A stretch of 27,916 nucleotides of DNA from an uncultured Oscillospiraceae bacterium (GTDB lineage: Bacteria > Bacillota > Clostridia > Oscillospirales > Oscillospiraceae). A program made the translations under genes and the position numbers. The stretch is from positions 1 through 27,916 of the forward strand of contig CAJTLK010000017.1 in NCBI GenBank assembly GCA_910577415.1, given 5' to 3'. Shown here one piece after another: positions 8,207 through 15,468 of the stretch. Under the pieces are notes generated by a model, which was not told where the DNA came from, did not search any database, and saw nothing but the letters and a program-made list of their open reading frames with translations. Every line of letters starts with the position of its first letter. Within the stretch, counting starts at the first letter, position 1.

Positions 8207-10324
8207 ATGGCCGCTTATTTCCAGGTGGAAAATTTGTTTTGGGTGGCCTTTTTGGCCGCCGCCGCGGCTCTCATTTACGCCGGGGTACAGCTCTTCCGGC
8301 TGTGGAAGCTGCCGGAGGAGGAGCCGCTGGCCGGATTTTCCCGTGCCGTACGGAAGGGCACACTGGCTTTTCTGAAGCGCCAGTGTGTGGTGGCTGTACC
8401 CCTGTTCACCCTGACACTGCTCGCTCTCTTCGGGCTGGAACGTCTGGGGCTTCTGGGCAACCCCAACCTGCCTCTGGCCTTTCTTACGGGTGGGGTCTGC
8501 GCCGCCATAGTCGGGCTTTTTGCCCTGGCCCTTTCCATTTTCTCCAACGCCAGGGTGGCTACCGGGGTAAAAGAGGGTGCCCATAACAGCTTTAATATAG
8601 CCTTTACCGCCAGCAGCGCCGCCGCCTTCGCCGGGGGCGGTATCGCTCTTCTGGATATCTTCGTCTGGTTCCACATCCTCCGCTACGGCTTGGACTATGA
8701 TCCCCAGCGCCTTGTGAGCACCTTGGGGCTTTTTGGCGCCGGGGCGGCTTATGCCGCCTTCCTCTCCCGGCTGGGAGGCGGTATTTTTGCCAAGGCTGCC
8801 GACCTCAGCTCCGGGACTCTCCCGGCCTCTGAGGAAACCCCCGAGCCGCGTCTGGTCCCAGGCGTCATCGCCGACTGTGTGGGAGACAACGTAGTCAACG
8901 CAGCCGGTGCCGCTGGCGACCTCTATGCCGGGTATGTCTTGGCTATCCTGGCCGCTTTGTGGGCGGCGGTGAACGCGTTTGCCAAAAATACGATCCTTTG
9001 GAGCGCCGTGCTCTACCCGGTGGTAGTTGCGGCTCTGGGGATCTTTGGCTCCCTGCTGTCCTGTCTGCTTATCAAGGCGGAGGAAAATAGTGACGAGCGG
9101 AGCCTTCTCGCTTTGCTCCGCAAGGGCGCCTGGATCGCCGCCGGGCTTACCGCCGTTCTTTCCGCCCCTCTCTCTTATCTGCTCACCGGCACCTGGGGAC
9201 CGTTCATCGCCGTGACCGTTGGCCTTCTGTGTGCCCAGGCGGTAGCCAACCTCTCCAGCCGCAGCTCCTCCAACCTCTATCCCAACGTCCGCCGGCTGGC
9301 CAACACCGCTGAGGGCGGAGTTTTCTCTGAGCTGACCGTAGGTACGGGACTGGGGCTGCGCTCAGCCTCCTCTATTCTTTTGGTCCTCATCATAGCCGTT
9401 TTTGCCGCCTTTCTTTCCACGGGCGGACAGCTGGATGCCGCCTACGAGACCCTCTATCAAAACGCCCTGGCCCATGGACTTTATGGCGTGGCTCTGGCGG
9501 GGGTGGGCTTCCTCTCCAACACGGCCTATTCCCTCTCCGCCTCTCTGCTTTCCCCCATCGCCGACAATGCCGACTGTGCCGTCAAGGTGGGTGGACTGGA
9601 TAAGGCCCTTTTGAGCCGTATCGACATCCTCAATTCCCTGGGCGGCTGTCTGGCCAATCTGAGCCGCTCCCTGTCCGCCGGCGGACAGCTTCTTCTCACG
9701 CCGGTACTGGTGTGGCTGTACACCACTGCCGTCAGGACCCATTCCGGCGCCGTCGGCTTCTCCGCCGCCAGCCCCGTTCTGCTCATGGGTGCCTTCGCCG
9801 GAGCGATCCTGACCGCCTTCTTTGTCTCTCTTCTCCTTACCGGGGTGCACAGCAGTGTGCAGCCCATAGCCGCCGAGCTGCGCCGCCAGGCCCGGGAGGC
9901 CGCCCGTCTGGGAGAGCGGGTGGAATTTGACTATACCTCCTGCATCGACCTCTGTGCCCGCAGCGCCGCCCTCTATACTTTGGCCCCCGGTCTTTTCGCC
10001 GCCTTCCCCTTTGCCGCGGCAGTAATCATAGGCCCCGAGGGCACAGTGGGGCTGCTCATTGCCGTTGCTTTGCTGGGTCTCTCCGGCGCCGTCTTTCTTT
10101 CCGGAACGGGCAGCGCCTTGGACTGCGCCCGCCGCCGGGTGGAGCTGGAACGCCGGGGAGGCGCCGAGACCCGCCGCTCCGCCGTCATTGCCGACATGAT
10201 CGGCGACCTTTTCAAAGATGTGGTAGGACCGGTTCTGGGAACGCTGGTAAGGGTCTTTTTTACCCTGGCTCTGCTGCTGTCTATGCTCGCCGCCAGCAAC
10301 AATCTGCTCTCCCTTCCGGGGTAA
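8207..10324 (+). CDS. Divergent membrane-pyrophosphatase homologue, probably not a standard pump
   Basis: A 705-residue, very hydrophobic protein with about 15-16 membrane segments, the size of ion-pumping membrane pyrophosphatases (HppA). Homology shows along its length: SNARVATGVKEGAHNSFNIAF (112-132), LGGGIFAKAAD (189-199), VIADCVGDN (220-228), SPIADNAD (449-456), and IADMIGDLFKDVVGP (661-675). However, key positions differ. The canonical DVGADLVGK becomes DLSSGTLPA, losing the second Asp. NVGDCAGMGADLFESY becomes NVVNAAGAAGDLYAGY, losing an Asp and the gate Glu. The DALDAVGNTTAAIGKG loop becomes DILNSLGGCLANLSRS, losing the Asn and Lys. The C-terminal Asp cluster is kept. AAGGAGGTGA lies 6 nt before the ATG. 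It may be an inactive or repurposed relative; pyrophosphate hydrolysis is doubtful. Confidence 0.82.
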   Translation: MAAYFQVENLFWVAFLAAAAALIYAGVQLFRLWKLPEEEPLAGFSRAVRKGTLAFLKRQCVVAVPLFTLTLLALFGLERLGLLGNPNLPLAFLTGGVCAAIVGLFALALSIFSNARVATGVKEGAHNSFNIAFTASSAAAFAGGGIALLDIFVWFHILRYGLDYDPQRLVSTLGLFGAGAAYAAFLSRLGGGIFAKAADLSSGTLPASEETPEPRLVPGVIADCVGDNVVNAAGAAGDLYAGYVLAILAALWAAVNAFAKNTILWSAVLYPVVVAALGIFGSLLSCLLIKAEENSDERSLLALLRKGAWIAAGLTAVLSAPLSYLLTGTWGPFIAVTVGLLCAQAVANLSSRSSSNLYPNVRRLANTAEGGVFSELTVGTGLGLRSASSILLVLIIAVFAAFLSTGGQLDAAYETLYQNALAHGLYGVALAGVGFLSNTAYSLSASLLSPIADNADCAVKVGGLDKALLSRIDILNSLGGCLANLSRSLSAGGQLLLTPVLVWLYTTAVRTHSGAVGFSAASPVLLMGAFAGAILTAFFVSLLLTGVHSSVQPIAAELRRQAREAARLGERVEFDYTSCIDLCARSAALYTLAPGLFAAFPFAAAVIIGPEGTVGLLIAVALLGLSGAVFLSGTGSALDCARRRVELERRGGAETRRSAVIADMIGDLFKDVVGPVLGTLVRVFFTLALLLSMLAASNNLLSLPG

Positions 10325-10329
10325 GCCCA

Positions 10330-11256
10330 ATGAGAAAAAAGATTTTCAGTCTGTTGCTTGCCCTGACGTTGGTCCTGGCCTCCTGTACCCAACGCCAGCC
10401 GGAACACCAGGACCTTCATATCCTCTGTACCACCTATCCCCTCTATCTCTTCACCACCGCCGTCACAGAAGGCGCGGAGAACGTAGAGGTCTCCCTGCTG
10501 GTCAATTCCCAGACCTCCTGCCTCCACGACTACACCCTTACTGTGGCGGACATGAAAGCCATTGAGGGAGCCGACGTCATCGTCATAAACGGCGTGGGAC
10601 TGGAGGACTTTATGTCGGCAGCCCTGGAGCAGTCCTCCGCCGCAGTCATTGATGCCTCGGCGGGCGTGGAGCTGCTTCCCGCCTTCGAGTACGGAGAGCA
10701 CGAAGGCCATTCCCACGAGGAGGAGTTCGATCCTCACCTGTGGATGGACCCACACCGGGCGGGGCAGATGGTGGAGAATATCGCCGACGCCCTGGCCGAT
10801 CTGGAGGCAAACCACGCCGAAGCCTACCGGGCCAACGGTTCCGCTGCCCTGCACGCGTTGTCTCTGGTCGATCCCTACTACCGGGATATGATCTCCCCCC
10901 CCTATCCCCTCATCACCTTCCACGACGGGTTTCAATATTTTGCTGCCGCTCAGGACTTTGAACTGCTGAAGGCCATTGAAGAGGAAGATGGGGCGACTGT
11001 CTCCGCCGCCGAGATCAAGGAGCTAGTGGCTCTCATTGAGGAAAACCATATCCCCGCCATCTTCGTGGAGAACAACGGCTCCCGTCTGGCCGCCGACGTC
11101 CTTTCCCGGGAGACCGGCTGCGCCGTCTGCGAGCTGGATCTGCTCATGTCCGGGGACGGACAGGGCATTCAGCCCTACCTGGATGCCATGGAGGCCAATT
11201 TGAAGAGCGTACTCACCGCCTTTTCCGACTATAGATGGGAGGCCGGAGCGTCATGA
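10330..11256 (+). CDS. znuA: Zinc/manganese-type ABC transporter substrate-binding lipoprotein
   Basis: A 308-residue cluster A-1 (ZnuA/AdcA/TroA family) metal-binding lipoprotein that captures the metal outside the membrane. The lipobox is VLASC with Cys19. Predicted metal ligands are His66 (SCLHDYTLT), His136 (DPHLWMDPH) and His198 (TFHDGF), with an acidic fourth ligand nearer the C-terminus. An acidic, His-containing loop EHEGHSHEEE at about 123-132 precedes the second ligand, which favours zinc over manganese. It begins 5 nt after the pyrophosphatase-like gene, with only a weak GGGG ribosome-binding site, and overlaps the ATPase start by 4 nt. No Zur-like operator is seen because no promoter region precedes it. 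Confidence 0.93.
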   Translation: MRKKIFSLLLALTLVLASCTQRQPEHQDLHILCTTYPLYLFTTAVTEGAENVEVSLLVNSQTSCLHDYTLTVADMKAIEGADVIVINGVGLEDFMSAALEQSSAAVIDASAGVELLPAFEYGEHEGHSHEEEFDPHLWMDPHRAGQMVENIADALADLEANHAEAYRANGSAALHALSLVDPYYRDMISPPYPLITFHDGFQYFAAAQDFELLKAIEEEDGATVSAAEIKELVALIEENHIPAIFVENNGSRLAADVLSRETGCAVCELDLLMSGDGQGIQPYLDAMEANLKSVLTAFSDYRWEAGAS

Positions 11257-12020
11257 GTGTACACAATCATCCCGGCTGCGGCCACGGCTGCGAGGGCCTG
11301 TGCTGTCTGGAGCTGAAGGATATGGGGGTCAATTTGGGCGACGCCGAGCTGCTCCACGGCGTGTCCTTCCACCTTCACTGCGGAGAGATCGTGGCCCTCA
11401 TCGGCCCCAACGGGGCGGGCAAATCCTCCCTCTTTAAGGCGGTGCTGGGCCAGCTGCCCCACACGGGGACCATCCAGTTCCAGCGCTCCGACGGCAAGCG
11501 CAGCCGCCCGGTCATCGGCTACGTCCCCCAGTCCCCCACCTTTCACCGGGGCGACCCGGTGAGCGTGCTGGACTTTTTCGCCGCCGCCATCGGCGACTGG
11601 CCGGTTTTTCTGCCCATCCCCAAAAAGCTGCGGGAGCGGGTAAGAAAATGCCTGGAGCGTACCCACACCGAGGGCCTGATGGATAAGCGCGTCGGCGCCC
11701 TCTCCGGCGGCGAAGTGCAGCGGGTGCTTATGGCTCTGGCCCTGGAGCCGCTGCCCCAGATCCTCATTCTGGATGAACCCCTGTCCGGCGTGGATGTGGA
11801 GGGAGAGCGACAGTTGCTGGATATGCTGGATGAAATTCGACGTAGCTACGACCTCTCCATCCTTTTCTCCACCCACGATTTCGCCACTCTGGAGCCTTTT
11901 GCCGACAAGGTCCTCCTCCTACGCAACACCGTACTGAAGTCCGGTTCCCCCGCCGAAGTGCTCTCCAGTGCAGAGTTTCAGGAGGTCTTCCATCTTCGTT
12001 TGGGAAAGGGGGCGGAATGA
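11253..12020 (+). CDS. znuC: Zinc-type ABC transporter ATPase with His/Cys-rich N-terminus
   Basis: A 255-residue ABC ATPase that powers the metal importer from the cytoplasmic face. Walker A is GPNGAGKSS, the Q-loop region is YVPQSP, the signature is LSGGEVQRV, Walker B is ILILDEPLSGVD and the switch His is in FSTHDF. The ATG overlaps the znuA stop in an ATGA arrangement, with GGGAGG upstream; an in-frame start 18 nt earlier lies before that site and was not used. Odd feature: the first 18 residues hold His4, His6, Cys9, His11, Cys13, Cys17 and Cys18, ahead of the usual start of the ABC domain. This could be a cytoplasmic metal-binding tail. Confidence 0.93.
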   Translation: MSVHNHPGCGHGCEGLCCLELKDMGVNLGDAELLHGVSFHLHCGEIVALIGPNGAGKSSLFKAVLGQLPHTGTIQFQRSDGKRSRPVIGYVPQSPTFHRGDPVSVLDFFAAAIGDWPVFLPIPKKLRERVRKCLERTHTEGLMDKRVGALSGGEVQRVLMALALEPLPQILILDEPLSGVDVEGERQLLDMLDEIRRSYDLSILFSTHDFATLEPFADKVLLLRNTVLKSGSPAEVLSSAEFQEVFHLRLGKGAE

Positions 12021-12868
12021 TGGAGCTTTGGTATGCCCTCGTCGACCTGCTACCTTTTGAGTGGGCGGAGCCGGGACGGATGCTCTTTATGAAGAACGCC
12101 CTGTTGGCCGTCCTGGTCATCACGCCCCTGTTCGGGCTGCTGTCCACCATGGTGGTACAGAGCCGGATGAGCTTCTTTTCCGACGCTCTGGGCCACTCCG
12201 CCTTTACCGGTATCGCCATCGGCTCCCTGTGCGGTCTGGCTGCGCCTATGGGTTCGGCAGTGATCTTCGCCCTGTGCTTCTCCCTCCTCTTCACCTGGGT
12301 GCGTCACAAGACCTCCCTGGCCAGCGATACAGTGATCGGGGTCTTCTCCTCCACGGCGGTGGCTCTGGGCATCTTCGCCGCCACCCTGGGGGGAGGGTCC
12401 TTTACCAAATTCAACGCCCTGCTCATCGGCGATATCCTCAGCGTAGAGCCGGGAATGATCGCCCTGCTGCTGGGCATTCTGGCCCTTATCCTTCTGCTTT
12501 GGGTATGCTGCTACAACAATCTCCTTCTCTCCGCCCTCCACCCCGCCCTGGCCGATAGCCGCGGGGTACAGGTATTTTGGCAAGAGGCGGTGCTCAACGC
12601 CGCCATCGCAGTGGTAGTCACCCTGTCCATGACCTGGGTGGGGCTGCTGGTCATCAACTCCCTGCTGGTCCTCCCCGGCGCCGCGGCGCGGAACCTGGCC
12701 CGGAACAGCCGACAGTACCATCTTTTCTCCGTGCTGGGGGCGGTGGTATGCGGGATCGGCGGGCTGATGTGCTCTTATTACTGGGGGGCCTCAGCGGGGG
12801 CGGCGGTAACTCTGATCCTGGCTCTCTATTTCTTCCTCTCCCTGCTCTCCGCCCCAAAGAAAAGATAG
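12017..12868 (+). CDS. znuB: Zinc-type ABC transporter permease
   Basis: A 283-residue integral membrane permease of the ABC-3 (ZnuB/TroC) family with about eight or nine hydrophobic helices. Family landmarks are MSFFSDALGHSAFTGIAIG near the N-terminus, TVIGVFSSTAVALGI in the middle, and the WVGLLVINSLLVLPGAAARNLA segment. The ATG overlaps the znuC stop by 4 nt (ATGA), and a second Met follows immediately. It is the last gene of the plus-strand block, with the terminator starting 2 nt after its stop codon. Confidence 0.94.
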   Translation: MMELWYALVDLLPFEWAEPGRMLFMKNALLAVLVITPLFGLLSTMVVQSRMSFFSDALGHSAFTGIAIGSLCGLAAPMGSAVIFALCFSLLFTWVRHKTSLASDTVIGVFSSTAVALGIFAATLGGGSFTKFNALLIGDILSVEPGMIALLLGILALILLLWVCCYNNLLLSALHPALADSRGVQVFWQEAVLNAAIAVVVTLSMTWVGLLVINSLLVLPGAAARNLARNSRQYHLFSVLGAVVCGIGGLMCSYYWGASAGAAVTLILALYFFLSLLSAPKKR

Positions 12869-12870
12869 TA

Positions 12871-12904
12871 AAAAGTCCCAGCCAATCAATTGGCTGGGAC
12901 TTTT
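12871..12904. terminator. Bidirectional terminator between znuB and the amidase gene
   Basis: A perfect 15-bp inverted repeat (12871-12885 with 12890-12904) around a TCAA loop, flanked by A and T tracts on both sides. It sits between two convergent genes, 2 nt after the znuB stop and 14 nt after the end of the minus-strand amidase gene, so it should stop transcription from both sides. Confidence 0.95.
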
Positions 12905-12918
12905 CTACTCTAACATGA

Positions 12919-14454
12919 TCATTTTTTCGCCGGGAGGGTGGCAAGGTAGTTTTCCACGCCTTTTGCCACGCCCTGGGCAAGCTTTTCCTGATACTCCGGC
13001 TGCACCAGCTTGGCAAGCTCCTCGTGACAGGACATGAACCCGGTCTCCAGCAGGGCGGCGGGCATAATGGTCTCCCGCAGCACCACATAGTCGTTGGTAA
13101 GCAACCCCCGGTCAATGGAACCGGCAGCGTCCACCACCGCCTTCTGGATATATCCCGCCAGCTTTTCTCCCGCCATACTCTTGGGATAGGAGTAGGTAAA
13201 GGTCCCCTGGAAGCCGGCGTTGGACGAGCTGGCGTTGGCGTGGATGGACACGAACACGTCTCCCTCCACGGCGTTGGCGATCCCCGCCCGGTCATAAAGG
13301 TCCATATACACATCGCTGTCCCGGGTAAGGACTACGTTGTAGCCCTTTTCCCGCAGCAGCTGGGCCGCTCTCAGAGTAATGGGCAGGGTAATGTTTTTCT
13401 CCTGGACCTCCTCATACACCGCCCCGCTGGCGGAGCCGCCGTGACCGGCATCCAGCACTACGGTAAAGGCTTTGGGGTCCCAATTTTCATCCCGCTCAGG
13501 CACCTTCAGCTCCCCCTCCGGGGGCTTCATGGTAACTACCACCGCCAGCAGGTTAGGGTCACCCATGATCTTCACATTGTTCTCGTATGTACACCCCGGC
13601 GTCAGGTCCAGAACCACCCGTGTGACCCGGCCCTCCTCCGGGTATAGGTCAGTGCCGTGCTCCGCCCAACGCAGGGACTTGATGACCGGGTCCTCTGTCT
13701 TCAGTGAGCCGTCCTGGCCTGAGCCGATGCCAAAGCCCAGCAGATCAATGGCGATCTTGTCCCCCAGGTCCACCACCTTGTAGCGGGGGGTCTGGTTCAG
13801 ATAGAGGGTGATGCTCCCCGCCTTGTCGTCGGCCACCATCCGCAGAAGGTAGCCTTTGGGCTGTCCCACAGGACGGGTGGGCGTAGGAGCAGGGGTGGGT
13901 TCCGGCGTAGGGGAGGGCTGCGCCGGGACCTCAGCTGTGACCAGAGCGGTGAAGGTATCGTTCTCCCAATCCACCTGGGCATGAAGCTGCTCGGAAACAA
14001 AACGCAGGGGTACCAGCGTCCGCTCCGCTCCATCCACCATAGCCACACAGGGGGGCACCGCGCCCGGCAGCTCCACCCGTTCCCCGTTGACCACAGCCGC
14101 GGAAGACCCCAAAGTCAGGACAATGGTATCGCTTCCCCGGCTGACCAGGACCTGGCGGTTTTCTCCGATCCACACCACCTTAGCCCCCAGGGCCTCGGCA
14201 ATGGGGCGCACCGGGATCAGGGTACGCCCGTCCACACCCTCTACCGTTCGGATAACAGCGGGGACGTCCAGCTCCATGACCTCTCCGTTGAGGAGCACAT
14301 TGACCTTATCGCTTTGGACTGCGGGGCCATAGGCGCCCATAGTCTCATCATGGTATTGTATCTCCACTGTCCCGGCAGGTCCCTCCGCAAAGGCGGGCAG
14401 GCACACAGCCAGAAGCAGGGTCATCATACACAGCAGCGCGGCGCATCTTTTCAT
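12919..14454 (-). CDS. Secreted N-acetylmuramoyl-L-alanine amidase with stalk and AMIN domains
   Basis: A 511-residue exported peptidoglycan hydrolase cutting the bond between muramic acid and L-alanine. The signal peptide ends at AFA (residue 23). Residues about 49-170 form a copper-amine-oxidase-N-like (stalk) domain with TLIPVRPIAEALGA and TLVPLRFVSEQLHA repeats. A Pro/Thr linker follows (about 177-198), then an AMIN-type domain (about 200-310), then Amidase_3 (about 331-505). Zinc ligands and catalytic Glu are intact: His338 in LDAGHGG, Glu352, His405 in SIHANAS and Glu470 in LLETGF. The AAAGGAG ribosome-binding site and a strong promoter lie upstream. It is transcribed alone. Related proteins act in cell separation or sporulation; which one applies is not clear here. 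Confidence 0.94.
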   Translation of the reverse strand: MKRCAALLCMMTLLLAVCLPAFAEGPAGTVEIQYHDETMGAYGPAVQSDKVNVLLNGEVMELDVPAVIRTVEGVDGRTLIPVRPIAEALGAKVVWIGENRQVLVSRGSDTIVLTLGSSAAVVNGERVELPGAVPPCVAMVDGAERTLVPLRFVSEQLHAQVDWENDTFTALVTAEVPAQPSPTPEPTPAPTPTRPVGQPKGYLLRMVADDKAGSITLYLNQTPRYKVVDLGDKIAIDLLGFGIGSGQDGSLKTEDPVIKSLRWAEHGTDLYPEEGRVTRVVLDLTPGCTYENNVKIMGDPNLLAVVVTMKPPEGELKVPERDENWDPKAFTVVLDAGHGGSASGAVYEEVQEKNITLPITLRAAQLLREKGYNVVLTRDSDVYMDLYDRAGIANAVEGDVFVSIHANASSSNAGFQGTFTYSYPKSMAGEKLAGYIQKAVVDAAGSIDRGLLTNDYVVLRETIMPAALLETGFMSCHEELAKLVQPEYQEKLAQGVAKGVENYLATLPAKK

Positions 14455-14484
14455 AGGGGTTTCTCCTTTGCGGAAGCTGCTCTT

Positions 14485-14513
14485 ATTCTACCTGATTTGA
14501 CAGCAAGCGTCAA
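14485..14513 (-). promoter_or_regulatory. Sigma-A-type promoter for the amidase gene
   Basis: Minus-strand TTGACG (14508-14513), 17-bp spacer, TAGAAT (14485-14490), about 30 bp before the ATG. The -35 element is one arm of an inverted repeat TTGAC-7 nt-GTCAA (14497-14513), a possible regulator site. Confidence 0.83.
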
Positions 14514-14577
14514 TGGACAACGGTCATTTTAGTTAACATAATTTTTTCCAGCGCTGTCTGTTTCCGACTGCGGCGGT

Positions 14578-14610
14578 AAAAAAGGCCGTCCCTGAGGGGA
14601 CAGCCTTTTT
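14578..14610 (-). terminator. Terminator after the PHP phosphoesterase gene
   Basis: The stem pairs GGCCGTCCC (14584-14592) with GGGACAGCC (14597-14605), with one mismatch, and is flanked by A6 and T5 tracts. On the minus strand it follows the PHP gene stop by about 24 nt and ends in a T-run. The T tract on the plus side also allows the reverse direction. Confidence 0.87.
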
Positions 14611-14633
14611 CCTGTATCCATCCCGGTCACTCA

Positions 14634-15353
14634 TTACAGCTTCCCGGTATCAATAAACCGCCGCACCCGTTCCTCTTCGGCGTTGACGATGAAGGAGGGG
14701 TCAAAGCCCACCTCCTCCAAAAATTTCACCGCTTCCTCGAACTTTCCCACCCGGCTGGGGTCGTGGGCGTCGGAGTCCACCACGATGGGACAGCGCAGCT
14801 CCATACACAGCGAGAGCATGGCGCGGTAGTTGTCCAGGCAGCCCAGCCGCTTGTCCAGCTTCAGGAAGGAACTGTTGTTTACCTCCAGGGCCACCCCCAG
14901 CTCCACTGCGGCGCTCACCAGGGCAGGATAGTCCAGAGGGGTGTGGTTGTCGTCGGGATGGGAGACAAAGCGGACCTTGGGGTCGGCCATACACTTGATA
15001 AGGTTGTCAGTATTCTTCACGATCCCCTCGTCGGTGTAGCAGACCCGGTGGATCCCTACGATGCCATAGTCCAGCTTTTTCATCCACTTCTGCTCCAGGG
15101 ACAATTCGCCCCCGGAAAGGACGTTGATCTCGCTGCCGTGAAGCAGTTCCACCCCGTAAAGCGTCCGTGGGATGGTGAAGAGGTTGTTGAAATAGAGGGG
15201 GTGGGCGGTGCCGGGGACGCCGGGAGCGTGCTCGGTCAGTCCCAGCATGGAAAGCCCTGCCTCCGCCGCGGCCTGGGCCTGTTCCCGAATGGTACCATAG
15301 GCGTGGCCGCTGGCAAGCGTATGGGTGTGAAGGTCGGCTATTAAGCGTATCAT
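14634..15353 (-). CDS. PHP-domain phosphoesterase (YcdX-like)
   Basis: A 239-residue cytoplasmic metal-dependent phosphoesterase of the polymerase-and-histidinol-phosphatase (PHP) superfamily. Metal ligand motifs are the N-terminal DLHTHT (His9, His11) and SGH (His17), LTEHAP, the middle GIHRV and VSHPDDN, and the C-terminal VDSDAHDP. This spacing and length match the YcdX/trinuclear-zinc phosphatase group rather than histidinol phosphatase (HisK), which is the main alternative. The substrate is unknown. GGGGAG precedes the ATG, and the gene has its own near-consensus promoter and terminator, so it is a single-gene unit between ftsZ and the amidase. Confidence 0.88.
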   Translation of the reverse strand: MIRLIADLHTHTLASGHAYGTIREQAQAAAEAGLSMLGLTEHAPGVPGTAHPLYFNNLFTIPRTLYGVELLHGSEINVLSGGELSLEQKWMKKLDYGIVGIHRVCYTDEGIVKNTDNLIKCMADPKVRFVSHPDDNHTPLDYPALVSAAVELGVALEVNNSSFLKLDKRLGCLDNYRAMLSLCMELRCPIVVDSDAHDPSRVGKFEEAVKFLEEVGFDPSFIVNAEEERVRRFIDTGKL

Positions 15354-15386
15354 TTTGCATCTCCCCGTTCTTTTTGATCACAGGTA

Positions 15387-15414
15387 ATTCTAGCACGTTT
15401 CCCGAAAGTGTCAA
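15387..15414 (-). promoter_or_regulatory. Promoter for the PHP phosphoesterase gene
   Basis: On the minus strand a perfect -35 TTGACA (15409-15414), a 16-bp spacer and TAGAAT (15387-15392), with TG one base before the -10 (extended -10). It is among the closest to consensus in the window and lies about 33 bp upstream of the ATG. Confidence 0.87.
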
Positions 15415-15421
15415 GGGCAGC

Positions 15422-15456
15422 AAAAAGCCCCCGCGGGCCACACGACCCGTGGGGGC
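15422..15456 (-). terminator. Terminator after ftsZ
   Basis: An 11-bp stem (15427-15437 with 15446-15456, one G-T wobble) and 8-nt loop, followed on the minus strand by T5. It begins 12 nt beyond the ftsZ stop and closes the division and cell-wall cluster. Confidence 0.93.
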
Positions 15457-15468
15457 AAAGCTTCTGCT

